Both the position numbers and the translations under genes were made by a program. Below are positions 1 through 7,949 of a stretch of 64,000 bases of DNA, piece after piece. The notes beneath the pieces were generated by a model, which was not told where the DNA came from, did not search any database, and worked only from the letters and a program-made list of their open reading frames with translations. The stretch spans positions 1-64,000 of the forward strand of contig WHSY01000010.1 in NCBI GenBank assembly GCA_009379815.1, in the 5' to 3' direction. The stretch comes from Pseudonocardiaceae bacterium. GTDB taxonomy: Bacteria; Actinomycetota; Actinomycetes; Mycobacteriales; Pseudonocardiaceae. Numbering within the stretch: the first letter of the stretch is position 1; each line of letters begins with the position of its first letter.

Positions 1-1
1 G

Positions 2-688
2 GTTGTGGAGGGAGGCGGCAACGGCGGCTTGGGCTACCACATGTGGGCGTCGGTGGTGAACCGGGACGGCGTCGTGTGTGCGGTGGCGTTCTCGGGTCCC
101 GACCGGGACAACCAATGGCCGGGTAGCCGGCTGATCTCCGCGCAGAAGGCGTACACGACCAACGCCTTCAGCCAGCCTCCGGACAGCATCGGAGGAGGAC
201 CGGCAGGTCTCTTCCAGGGCCTGTCGCTGTCGACCGCGAATCTGTTCAGCGCGGTGCAACCCGGCAACAGCCTGTTCGGCCTGCAATTCAGCAACCCCAT
301 CAACACGCCTGCGGCCTATTCGGGCGCCCCGGCCGACTACGGGACGGCCAACGACCCGCTGGTGGGCGAGACGATCGGCGGGGTCAACGTGTTCGGTGGC
401 GGGGTGGCGCTGTACACGTCGGATGCGCTCATCGGCGGTCTCGGCGTGAGCGGCGATACCTCCTGCACCGACCACGTCATCTCCTGGAAGATGCGTGACG
501 GCCTGGGGCTGGACCACATCCCGAACGGTGTGCTCCCACGCCCGGCTGGGGACAACATCATCTACGACACCCAGGCCGGCAGCCCGAGCCCCAGTGGCTT
601 CGGGCACCCGCAATGCGTGCCACCCGCCACCGTGGAGGGAGAGCTGCTACCGGTGACTCACCCGCTGGGCAGCCCGGCCCAGCCATGA
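2..688 (+). CDS. GlcG/HbpS-type heme-binding family protein, 5' truncated
   Basis: The reading frame is open through the left edge, so the start lies outside the window; the GTG at position 5 is only the first in-frame start codon visible. The visible 227 residues include a MWASVVNRDGVVCAVAFSG stretch and a SRLISAQKAYTTNAFS helix region, which fit the GlcG/HbpS (DUF336) fold whose members bind heme or accompany glycolate-type catabolism. Three cysteines lie in the second half. The extension of about 100 residues after the recognisable core is longer than in the small HbpS proteins. The function here is unknown; the family call is from memory of the fold. Confidence 0.7.
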   Translation, partial: VVEGGGNGGLGYHMWASVVNRDGVVCAVAFSGPDRDNQWPGSRLISAQKAYTTNAFSQPPDSIGGGPAGLFQGLSLSTANLFSAVQPGNSLFGLQFSNPINTPAAYSGAPADYGTANDPLVGETIGGVNVFGGGVALYTSDALIGGLGVSGDTSCTDHVISWKMRDGLGLDHIPNGVLPRPAGDNIIYDTQAGSPSPSGFGHPQCVPPATVEGELLPVTHPLGSPAQP

Positions 689-748
689 CGGTCCCGATCG
701 CCATCGGGCAGGTGACGCACAGCCGCCGAGGCGAGCAAGGGTGAAACG

Positions 749-795
749 GGCGGAGCGCCCCGGACTGGCCACGTGACCTTCCGGGGCGCTCCGCC
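749..795. terminator. Strong hairpin, probable bidirectional terminator
   Basis: A perfect 15-bp inverted repeat (GGCGGAGCGCCCCGG at 749-763 and its complement at 781-795) surrounds a 17-nt loop. It sits between the 3' ends of two convergent genes (stops at 688 and 814), which is the place expected for a shared terminator. There is no T-run, as is usual in GC-rich actinobacteria. Confidence 0.75.
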
Positions 796-813
796 GCTGA
801 CTGCGGCTCGCCG

Positions 814-1299
814 TCAGAGCTTCTCGAGCACCGTATCGACGGAGCTGACGGACACGCCGACCCCGTCCCCCTCGACGAGGAACTCCCTGACCACGCCGTC
901 CTCGAGGATGGCGGCGTAGCGCTTGGACCGGGTGCCGAGGCCGAAGCCGCTGGCGTCGAGTTCCGTGCCCATCGCGGCGGCGAACTCGCCGTTCCCGTCA
1001 CCCAGCATGACGATCTTGTCCCCGGTACCCCGGGCCTTGCCCCAGGCGTCCATGACGAAGGCATCGTTGACGGCGACACAGGCGATCGTGTCGACGCCCT
1101 TGGCCAGGAGGTCGTCGGCCCGGAGGACGTAGCCGGGGAGGTGGTGATCGGAGCAGGTGGGGGTGAAGGCGCCGGGCACGGCGAAGAGGACCACGGTCCC
1201 CTTGCCGAGCACGTCGCCGCTCTCGACCGGTTTCGGGCCTTCGCCGGTCATCGTCATGAGCTTTACGTTGGGAATGCGGTCGCCGACGGAGAGTGTCAC
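814..1299 (-). CDS. Peroxiredoxin, Prx5 type
   Basis: The 161-residue protein carries PGAFTPTCS around residues 43-51, the peroxidatic-cysteine motif of the Prx5/AHP5 class that reduces H2O2 and organic peroxides. Length and the MTLSVGDRIPNVKL start match the family. The motif Cys is the only cysteine in the N-terminal half; CVAVNDAF near residue 75 supplies another. The reductant (thioredoxin, mycoredoxin or glutaredoxin-like) cannot be read from the sequence. The gene stands alone and shares a terminator hairpin with its convergent neighbour. Confidence 0.9.
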   Translation of the reverse strand: MTLSVGDRIPNVKLMTMTGEGPKPVESGDVLGKGTVVLFAVPGAFTPTCSDHHLPGYVLRADDLLAKGVDTIACVAVNDAFVMDAWGKARGTGDKIVMLGDGNGEFAAAMGTELDASGFGLGTRSKRYAAILEDGVVREFLVEGDGVGVSVSSVDTVLEKL

Positions 1300-1382
1300 C
1301 AGTCCTCCTGCTTGTTGGGTACACGGCCATCATGCTCGCGCCGAGACCACGGTACGAGAGGGGCCCGGCCTCACGGCTCTCC

Positions 1383-1718
1383 CTAGCCACCCGCCATGGC
1401 GCCCACGACCTGGAACGGCTCGGATCCCGTCGCGACCGCGTCGGGCAGCGGAGCGTCCGGCAGTTCGTGGGACAGATCCTGCTCGCACGCGAAGAACCTC
1501 ACGAACGCTCGGCGTTGCTGCGTGACGTGGTCACGCATGGTCCCGCGCAGCATCGGATAGCGGACCTCGAGCGCGTCGAGGACCGAGCGTTGCGTGGCCT
1601 GGCCCTCGACGTCGAGCCTGACCTCGCCCCGCACGTGCGCGAGCGTCCGCAGATGTGTCGGGAGCACGACGCGGATCACGGTGGTGTTCATCGCTGCGTT
1701 CATCGTTTCAGCGCTCAT
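1383..1718 (-). CDS. MoaD/ThiS-like ubiquitin-fold protein
   Basis: The ATG at 1718 overlaps the TGA of the upstream BNR-repeat gene (ATGA), so the two are translationally coupled. The 111-residue product has the pattern of a MoaD/ThiS beta-grasp domain ([16 protein letters not shown], then [19 protein letters not shown], then [20 protein letters not shown]) and ends in AMAGG. The C-terminal Gly-Gly is the tail needed for adenylation or thiocarboxylation. Other ATG codons six and ten codons in could also serve as the start. Its partner suggests a role outside classical molybdopterin synthesis, but no function is established. Confidence 0.7.
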   Translation of the reverse strand: MSAETMNAAMNTTVIRVVLPTHLRTLAHVRGEVRLDVEGQATQRSVLDALEVRYPMLRGTMRDHVTQQRRAFVRFFACEQDLSHELPDAPLPDAVATGSEPFQVVGAMAGG

Positions 1719-2830
1719 TTCAGGGTCTGGACCTCGACGGACAGCACGGCCGGGAGATCTCGGACGATGGGCGCCCAGCTGTCCCCGGCGTCGGCCGACG
1801 CGTACACCTGCCCGCCCGTCGTCCCGAAGTACACGCCGCACGAGTCGAGCGAGTCGACGGCCATCGCATCGCGCAGCACGTTGACGTAGCAGTCGCGCTG
1901 CGGCAGGCCCTTGGTGAGCGGCTCCCACTCGTTTCCGCCCGTCCGGCTGCGGTACACCCGCAGCTTCCCGTCAGGCGGGTAGTGGTACGAGTCACTGGTG
2001 ATCGGGACGACATAGACGGTGTCGGGCTCGTGCGCGTGGACGCCGATCGGGAACCCGAAGTCGGTCGGCAGGTCACCGCTGACCTCGTGCCACGACTCGC
2101 CGGCGTCGTCGCTGCGCATGACGTCCCAGTGCTTCTGCATGAACAGCACGTCCGGCCGTGACGGGTGCATGGCGAGGTTGTGGACGCAGTGACCGACGTC
2201 GGCATCCGAGTCGGGGATGCCGTCGGAGTTCAGCCCGCGGTTCGTCGGCCGCCACGTCTTGCCGGTGTCGTCGCTCCGGAACACGCCTGCAGCGGAGATG
2301 GCGACGTGCAGCCGCGCGGGGTCTGTCGGGTCCACGACGATCGTGTGCAGGCACATCCCACCCGCACCGGGTTGCCAGGAGGGGGCCGAGTCGTGTTCGC
2401 GGAGTCCGGGCAGCTCCCGCCACGACTGCCCGCCGTCGATCGAGCGGAACAGGGCGGCGTCCTCGGCCCCCGCGTAGACCAGATCCGGATCGGTGACCGA
2501 CGGCTCGAGATGCCAGACCCGCGCGAACTCCCACGGGTGCGGCGTGCCGTCGTACCACTGGTGAGTACCGGGGACGCCGTCGTAGGTGAACTGGTTGCCC
2601 ACCGGCTCCCAGGTCGTGCCCCCGTCGTCGGAGCGCTGGATCACCTGCCCGAACCAGCCGCCGGACTGGGAGGCATACAGCCGCCCCGGGTCGGCGGGAG
2701 ATCCCGTGAGGTGGTAGATCTCCCAGCCCGCGAAGAGGGGCCCACTGACGTCCCACCGCTCGCGCTTGCCGTCCGATGTCAGGACGAAGGCGCCCTTGCG
2801 TGTCCCTACCAGAACCCGTACCCCGCTCAT
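1715..2830 (-). CDS. BNR/sialidase-like repeat (VPS10-type beta-propeller) protein
   Basis: The start at 2830 is chosen because GGGAAGGGAG lies just upstream and the protein then opens [17 protein letters not shown]; an earlier in-frame ATG at 2902 has no such site. The 371 residues contain repeated S-x-D-x-G-x-x-W Asp-box motifs ([45 protein letters not shown]), the hallmark of BNR/sialidase-fold propellers. No signal peptide is visible, so it is probably cytoplasmic. It is coupled to a MoaD/ThiS-like gene. Sialidase catalytic residues were not recognised, so it should not be called a sialidase. Confidence 0.85.
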   Translation of the reverse strand: MSGVRVLVGTRKGAFVLTSDGKRERWDVSGPLFAGWEIYHLTGSPADPGRLYASQSGGWFGQVIQRSDDGGTTWEPVGNQFTYDGVPGTHQWYDGTPHPWEFARVWHLEPSVTDPDLVYAGAEDAALFRSIDGGQSWRELPGLREHDSAPSWQPGAGGMCLHTIVVDPTDPARLHVAISAAGVFRSDDTGKTWRPTNRGLNSDGIPDSDADVGHCVHNLAMHPSRPDVLFMQKHWDVMRSDDAGESWHEVSGDLPTDFGFPIGVHAHEPDTVYVVPITSDSYHYPPDGKLRVYRSRTGGNEWEPLTKGLPQRDCYVNVLRDAMAVDSLDSCGVYFGTTGGQVYASADAGDSWAPIVRDLPAVLSVEVQTLK

Positions 2831-2938
2831 CCCTGCTCCCTTCCGAGACTGCTCGACCGGCACATCACACGGGGTATGACGATTCCCGTCCACTGAAATC
2901 ATCGCTCGCCTCGGCCAGTTCGCGTAGCCTTTTCGTCC

Positions 2939-3931
2939 GTGACCCTCCGCGACACTGCCGACAGCAACGTCCTCCTATCGGAGGATCTTGAGCCTCACCG
3001 CCGGGAGCTCACCGGTTACTGCTACCGGATGCTCGGCTCCATCTTCGAGGCTGATGACGCCGTGCAGGAGACGATGCTGCGGGCCTGGCGTGGTAGCGAC
3101 GGCTTCGAGGGCCGGTCGGGCGTGCGTTCGTGGCTGTACCGCATCGCCACGAACGTGTGCCTCGACGTGCTGCGGGGCCGCCAGCGCCGGGCCCGGCCGA
3201 TGGACATGGGGCCGTCCGCGACGGCGGACTCGTCGCTCGGCCCGATGCTGCCCGAGCACACCTGGGTGGAGCCCGTCCCGGACGCCCGTGTGCTGCCCGA
3301 CAACGGCGACCCGGCCGAGCTGGCGGTGGCGAGGGAGACCGTCCGCCTGGCGTTCGTCACCGCCCTGCAGCACCTGCCCGCCCGGCAGCGAGCGGTGCTG
3401 ATCCTGCGCGAGGTGCTGCGCTGGCACGCAACCGAGGTGGCCGAGCTGCTCGAGACCAGCGTGGCGTCGGTCAACAGCGCACTCCAGCGTGCACGGGCGA
3501 CCCTCGCGGCGCGCAACATCGACACCGCCTCCCACTCGCAACCGGTCGCCGCCGACAAGCAGACGCTGCTCGCGCGCTACGTCGACGCCTTCGAGCGCTA
3601 CGACATCACCTCGCTCGTGTCGCTGCTCCGCGACGACGCCGTGATGTCGATGCCGCCCTACGCACTCTGGCTACGCGGCCCGGGCGAGATGAGCAGGTTC
3701 TTCCTCGGACAGGGCATCGGGTGCCAGGGCTCGCGCCTGGTCGCGACCTCGGCCAACGGCTGCGCCGCGTTCGGCTGCTACCACCCCGTCGGGCAGGGTC
3801 GCTATGAGCCCTGGGCCATCCAGGTGATCGAGGTCACGAGCGACCGCATCGTCGGGCACCACAACTTCCTCGACACCAACCTGTTCGCGGTCTTCGGCCT
3901 CCCCGACCGCCTCCCGCCGGTCTCGGCTTAG
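2939..3931 (+). CDS. ECF sigma factor with C-terminal SnoaL-like domain (SigG/SigX5 type)
   Basis: The 330-residue protein has sigma region 2 ([20 protein letters not shown], residues about 26-45), a linker, and region 4 ([26 protein letters not shown], about 142-168). It then has about 130 residues resembling the SnoaL/NTF2 domain found in SigG/SigJ-type ECF factors. In such proteins the tail usually replaces a dedicated anti-sigma factor, consistent with none being adjacent. The start is GTG. The gene is convergent with, and overlaps by 4 nt, the methyltransferase that follows. The regulon is unknown. Confidence 0.9.
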   Translation: MTLRDTADSNVLLSEDLEPHRRELTGYCYRMLGSIFEADDAVQETMLRAWRGSDGFEGRSGVRSWLYRIATNVCLDVLRGRQRRARPMDMGPSATADSSLGPMLPEHTWVEPVPDARVLPDNGDPAELAVARETVRLAFVTALQHLPARQRAVLILREVLRWHATEVAELLETSVASVNSALQRARATLAARNIDTASHSQPVAADKQTLLARYVDAFERYDITSLVSLLRDDAVMSMPPYALWLRGPGEMSRFFLGQGIGCQGSRLVATSANGCAAFGCYHPVGQGRYEPWAIQVIEVTSDRIVGHHNFLDTNLFAVFGLPDRLPPVSA

Positions 3932-4557
3932 TTCCGCCGCGCTCGCGCGAGCCACGCGATCACGTCGGCAGGGGCCCCGACCTGAAGGTCGAGCCGCGCA
4001 CCGTCCTCGGCGCCGACGATGACCCGATACCGACTCGGCTGCAGCTCTTCCAACGTCCAGCCGTCGGCGAAGGCATCGCGAATCACGGCGTCACTGACCT
4101 CGGGCCCGATGCCCGGCCCGGCGTCGGAGAGCGCGAGCACGTGCACGACCGCGCCCGGACGGCAGACGGTGTGCAGGCTCCGCACGTACCGGGCGCGGTC
4201 GGCAGCGTCGAACACGTGGAACAGCGCGCTGTCGATGACCGTGTCGAACCGCGGCACGTCGCCCAGGTGCAGCGCATCCGCGACCTCGAAGCGGGCCGCG
4301 ACCTGCTGCCGGGATGCATTCTCACGCGCCTGCTCGAGCGCACGCACCGAGAGGTCGACCCCGCGGATGTCGTACCCGAGCGCGGCGAGGTGGATCGTGT
4401 GCTCCCCGCTGCCGCAGCCGGCATCGAGCACGGTGCCACGAATCCAGCCATCACGTTCCAGGGCGACGATCGCAGGTTGTGGCTCGCCGATGACCCACGG
4501 CGCGGAGTTCGACTCGTATGCGGAATCGAAGATCGAGCGGGAAGGTGTCGTCTCCAT
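3928..4557 (-). CDS. Class I SAM-dependent methyltransferase
   Basis: The 209-residue protein has the SAM-binding motif I VLDAGCGSGEHTIHLAALG (about residues 39-57), the acidic motif II around VDLS, and motif IV DTVIDSALFHVFDAADR. It is of typical length for small Rossmann methyltransferases resembling thiopurine or tellurite-type enzymes, but the substrate cannot be inferred. It converges on the sigma factor gene with a 4-nt overlap and so may be transcribed independently of it. Confidence 0.88.
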   Translation of the reverse strand: METTPSRSIFDSAYESNSAPWVIGEPQPAIVALERDGWIRGTVLDAGCGSGEHTIHLAALGYDIRGVDLSVRALEQARENASRQQVAARFEVADALHLGDVPRFDTVIDSALFHVFDAADRARYVRSLHTVCRPGAVVHVLALSDAGPGIGPEVSDAVIRDAFADGWTLEELQPSRYRVIVGAEDGARLDLQVGAPADVIAWLARARRN

Positions 4558-4677
4558 ACGCCCCAGTCTCGAACCTCAACTTCAGTTGATGTCAAGCGCC
4601 ACGTCATGTCTCGCAGCGCCGGAGCGTTGGCCGAGGCCCCTATGTCGAGGCCGCTATGTGCGGATCCTGTGCGAACC

Positions 4678-4699
4678 CTGTGCGCTCGACCGCGCACAG
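4678..4699. promoter_or_regulatory. Inverted repeat upstream of a broken secreted-protein gene
   Basis: CTGTGCGC at 4678-4685 and GCGCACAG at 4692-4699 form an 8-bp dyad with a 6-nt spacer. It lies about 95 nt before the start at 4794. It could be an operator or a small hairpin; no regulator is linked. The rest of the 4558-4793 gap shows nothing recognisable. Confidence 0.3.
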
Positions 4700-4793
4700 T
4701 CGTCCCTGCGGCGTGGTGGTAGAGGGTCTGCCAGCCACGAGCGCCACATCCGGATGAAAGCTTCCGGAAGGCGGTCAGGAAGGAGCTGTCACG

Positions 4794-5176
4794 ATGCGTA
4801 CTTGGAAGCCGATCGTGCTGACCGGCACGATGGTGGCCGCAGAGCCGTCGGTTCGGGCACCGCACTCGCCCACAACCAGGGAGGCTGCCAATTCGCGGAG
4901 GGCCGTCGCGGTATCCACGGACACGCGTGCGTGGAACAATGGGAGAACAAGTACCGGGCATCGGCCCACGACAAACGGAGTGACGGCCAGCAGGTCTACA
5001 TCGAGTGGGGCGCGGTGAAGAACGGGAACTGGGATTACATGAAACGTCACGACGGGTCGTTTCCCGCTGCTGCTTACACGGTCGACCGCGGCGAAGTCGT
5101 CAAGTTCCGAATCTGCCAGAGCAGGCCGGATGGGGGCGAAGCGAACGACCCGTGCTTGCCCTGGAGAAGTCTTTGA
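4794..5176 (+). pseudogene. Small secreted protein gene with a frameshift in the signal peptide
   Basis: AGGAAGGAG precedes ATG at 4794 and a signal-like start MRTWKPIVLTGTMVAA. After about 4842 coding sense continues one frame over: AVGSGTALAHNQGGCQFAEG, then CVEQWENKYRASAHDKR and YTVDRGEVVKFRICQSR, ending at TGA 5174-5176. Adding one base near 4842 joins signal peptide and mature part into a protein of about 127 residues with four cysteines, which looks like a secreted domain. As written, the N-terminal frame runs on to 5018 with no sensible protein. It is either a genuine pseudogene or a base-call deletion. Confidence 0.65.
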
Positions 5177-5273
5177 TCCCTACCGGCCGCAGCAATTGAT
5201 CTCGGTGTAGATCCCGGGGGACGTCGGCTCGGAACCGATGGCGTTTTCGAGTGTCCTGTCGGTCCGGATCGCT

Positions 5274-5430
5274 CAGCTCGCGCGGGATCGCGTGCAGCCG
5301 GGTGGCGAACCGTCGGGGTCCTCGGCGAAGGCGATGTGGCCGCCGGGGAACATCGTGGGCTCGATGCCGAGTGCCGCGGCGAGCGCGGTCGACGTGCGGT
5401 CGCAGATCTGGCCGGCCGACTCTCGTGAGC
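5274..5430 (-). pseudogene. Alpha/beta hydrolase C-terminal remnant, frameshifted
   Basis: The minus strand reads ESAGQICDRTSTALAAALG then IEPTMFPGGHIAFAEDPDG, and after a one-base shift continues FATRLHAI. This is the usual C-terminal end of a small actinobacterial alpha/beta hydrolase family, with the catalytic His expected in the GGHIAF segment. Nothing upstream on that strand resembles the rest of the enzyme, so only the tail survives. The flanks of the 5177-5730 interval show no other gene. Confidence 0.6.
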
Positions 5431-5730
5431 GAGATTTCTGCGCGGACCGCCGACCCGACTGCGGACGACGGCCCCGACCTGGCTCGGACCAACCCACCCG
5501 CGGCGGGCCGGACGCTTGATCACGAGCGTCGGTGACACCGAGCCGACGGGAGCATCGGGTGGGCGTGCGGACTTGCCCCTCCCCCTACCGGCTGGCTACC
5601 GTACCCCGGTCCATAACGATCCGATCACGAGCACGTCGAGTCGGGCCCCCGACCGACTCGACACCGGGCCGGCGCCCCCGAGCCGGTCCGCGCTCCCGCC
5701 CGTCCGGATCGCCTGAACCGGAGGCCCCCG

Positions 5731-6495
5731 TTGGCGCGTCACCGCTCCCCACGCGGCAAGCAAGGACCACAGAACCATCCCACTCCCGCATCGGGTCGGC
5801 AGCTGCGCGCGGCGCGACGGCTGGCGGTCCCGGCGCTGTGCGGCACTGCCGTCGTCGGCGCCGTCGCAACCGGCGCCGTCGCGGCCGGCCAGACGACGTC
5901 GTTCGCGGACACGGCCGCCAACCTGGCCATGCACGCGAACCCGCTGACGACCGGCGACGCAGCCGAACGGACGGCACCCCCGCCGGCGCCTGAGGTGTCT
6001 GCGCCGGAGCCGGCGGATGGTGCCGCCCCCGAGGTGCAGGCGCTGGCCAAGGGTGTCGCACGGGCCGAGGAGCGAGCCCGTCCGGAGCCGGTCGAGCAGC
6101 CCGCGCCCCCGCCGGAGCCTGATGGGTCGGAGAACGAGGCGGAGTCCGACTCCGAGCCGGAGGACGACGCTTCCGCCGGTGAGTCCTGCGAGTCATCCGG
6201 CTTCAACGGTGTGGCATCGCACGTCGCCGAAGCGGGCCACCACCTGCAGGACAAGTTCGGGGTCGACGACGTCGGCGGTGTGGCGTCGCGCCCGAGCAAC
6301 CCCGACTCTGACCACCCTCGCGGCTACGCGCTGGACTTCATGGTCGACAGCTCGACGGGCGACGCAGTGGCCGCGTACGCCGAGGAGAACTCCGAGGAGC
6401 TGGGCGTCTCCTACATCCTCTGGCAGGTCGAGGATCACTACGACCACGTGCACATCTCGTTCGAGGACGAGCCCGGTAGCGGCCTGCCATGCTGA
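5731..6495 (+). CDS. Secreted M15/ARB_07466-like peptidase-fold protein
   Basis: The TTG start at 5731 has GGAGG six bases upstream. The 254-residue protein has a basic N-terminus, a hydrophobic export segment (about residues 31-53, with AVATGAVAAG), and a Pro/Glu/Ala-rich and acidic linker to about residue 150. It ends in a domain with SDHPRGYALDFMVD and DHYDHVHISF. These two motifs match the C-terminal domain related to D-alanyl-D-alanine carboxypeptidase-type M15 enzymes, where the His/Asp residues bind zinc. A cell-wall role is likely; the length and acidity of the linker suggest it spans the wall. Confidence 0.75.
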   Translation: MARHRSPRGKQGPQNHPTPASGRQLRAARRLAVPALCGTAVVGAVATGAVAAGQTTSFADTAANLAMHANPLTTGDAAERTAPPPAPEVSAPEPADGAAPEVQALAKGVARAEERARPEPVEQPAPPPEPDGSENEAESDSEPEDDASAGESCESSGFNGVASHVAEAGHHLQDKFGVDDVGGVASRPSNPDSDHPRGYALDFMVDSSTGDAVAAYAEENSEELGVSYILWQVEDHYDHVHISFEDEPGSGLPC

Positions 6496-6518
6496 TCAGC
6501 GCCGCAGCGTGCGGATGA

Positions 6519-6782
6519 TCAGCGCAGTTCCTTGCGCCGTGAGCCGACGATGCCTTCGGCAACACCGATCAGCGCGACCGCGGCGATGACGGCGACGATG
6601 AAGCCGAGCACGTTGAGCTCGAAGACGCCCCCGGTCCCGAGGAGGTTCGCGACGACGCCGCCGATCACGGAACCGGCAAGGCCCAACAGGAGCGTGGCCA
6701 GCACACCGAGGTTCTGCTTGCCGGGCTTCAGCAACCGGGCCAACGCACCGATGACCAAGCCCGCGATGACGAATCCGATCAC
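6519..6782 (-). CDS. GlsB/YeaQ/YmgE-family small membrane stress protein
   Basis: The GTG at 6782 is chosen because GAGGAGG lies 8 nt upstream and gives the family-typical start MIGFVIAGLVIGALARLLKP (the longer frame to 6806 would include the ribosome site). The 87 residues hold three hydrophobic segments with small-residue motifs. Members are general-stress-induced, formerly called transglycosylase-associated proteins, without a proven enzymatic activity. Confidence 0.88.
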   Translation of the reverse strand: MIGFVIAGLVIGALARLLKPGKQNLGVLATLLLGLAGSVIGGVVANLLGTGGVFELNVLGFIVAVIAAVALIGVAEGIVGSRRKELR

Positions 6783-6836
6783 GACCGGTACCTCCTCAAG
6801 CGCCACTGTTCGACAACGCGAACGACAGGACCACGC

Positions 6837-7709
6837 TCACTGTTCCACGACGCGGTCCCGCGCGGTCTGCGGTGCACCGTCGCGCTGCCGACTGCGGATG
6901 GCGCGGCGGGCCGCGTCGACCTCCGGCGGCGAGGGCGGATCGGGCAGCGCCGTCGTCACCGCGTGCAGCGCCCGCAGCGTGGCGGTCGCCGCGAGATCGG
7001 TCGTGGGCACCCCGGGGGCGCCGTACATTCGCCGCGCCCAGCGCGGCAGCAGGGTGAAGGCGAGGGTCGTCACCGGCGGCGCGACCAGTCTGACGAGCCG
7101 CAGCTCGCGTGGTACCGGCGGGTTCAGCGACCGGAGCAGCCCCTCCCTGGCCTCGCGGCAGGCGTAGAGCTGCGGGCGCACCCGGTCGAAGTACTCGTCG
7201 AGCTCGGCGCGTGAGGCCGGCGCGGCCTCGGCCGGGATGCCCACCACCTCCGCGGCGCGGCGGCTCTCGGCGACGTACCGGTCGGCCTCGGCGGCGGTCA
7301 GGATGCCGGAGCGCTGCGCGACGTCGACGTAGGAGTCGATCTCCCCGCAGTGCACCCAGAGCAGGTTGTCCACGTCGTCGATGGCGAACTCGGTGTCCGT
7401 GTCCGGGTCGTGGCCACGTAGCGGGGCATGCATCCTGCGGATCCGGCGCCCGGCTCGTTCGACCTCGGCGGTGGTGCCGAAGGTGCGGGTGCCGACGAAC
7501 TCCGCGGTGCGCTGGAACCGCTCCCACGCACGTGCCGGGTCCAGCAGGTCGGAGTTCTGGGCGGTGCCGCGCATGACCCGCGGGTGCAGTGACTGCAGCA
7601 GCAGTGCGCGGATGCCGCCCACCCACAGGATCGGCTCGACGTGCACCCGCCACGTCACCGACTCCGGTCCGAACAGCCCGTGGTCGCGCTTGCCGCTTGG
7701 TGCTCGCAC
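6837..7709 (-). CDS. Oxygenase MpaB-family protein (DUF2236)
   Basis: The product (290 residues from GTG 7709) matches the DUF2236/MpaB family by HPRVMRGTAQNSD, WERFQRTAEFVGTRTFGTT and DVDNLLWVHCGEIDSY. Some members of this family, including latex-clearing-protein relatives, are heme oxygenases, and the conserved His and Arg residues are present. The true start is uncertain: the frame stays open upstream to 7907 through a hydrophobic stretch with no clear ribosome site. The substrate is unknown. Confidence 0.8.
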   Translation of the reverse strand: MRAPSGKRDHGLFGPESVTWRVHVEPILWVGGIRALLLQSLHPRVMRGTAQNSDLLDPARAWERFQRTAEFVGTRTFGTTAEVERAGRRIRRMHAPLRGHDPDTDTEFAIDDVDNLLWVHCGEIDSYVDVAQRSGILTAAEADRYVAESRRAAEVVGIPAEAAPASRAELDEYFDRVRPQLYACREAREGLLRSLNPPVPRELRLVRLVAPPVTTLAFTLLPRWARRMYGAPGVPTTDLAATATLRALHAVTTALPDPPSPPEVDAARRAIRSRQRDGAPQTARDRVVEQ

Positions 7710-7888
7710 GCCTCCATGATGCCTTGCAGCCGGCGGATTCGTCAGCGACGTCGGATCACGAACCACGACGGCCTGGCAGGCAAGGTGATCGGAGACCGTC
7801 GCCCGGGTGCGACGGCGCCGAACCGCGACGCCGGCCACTGCGTACGTGGCGGTGAGGACGGCGGCGAGCACTGACCCGAATGCGGTGC

Positions 7889-7908
7889 AGTGTCTGCAGG
7901 CTGACACT
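7889..7908. promoter_or_regulatory. 20-bp dyad upstream of the radical SAM operon
   Basis: AGTGTC at 7889-7894 and GACACT at 7903-7908 form a perfect 6-bp dyad around TGCAGGCT, giving a 20-bp site 42 nt before the chosen start of the radical SAM gene. Its spacing is suitable for a dimeric repressor or MerR-type activator. No regulator is adjacent. Confidence 0.35.
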
Positions 7909-7949
7909 CGCGCTGCATGCTGGTCATGAGTGGAAGACGGGAGATCCCG

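Noticed and set aside
4019-4790. Long plus-strand frame opposite the methyltransferase at 3928-4557
   Set aside because: Its first 250 codons are antisense to a sound methyltransferase; only the last about 110 codons look coding and belong to the frameshifted secreted protein.
5560-5730. Possible ydaO-type riboswitch before the secreted peptidase-like gene
   Set aside because: Such genes often carry one, but the conserved core could not be recognised in this leader.
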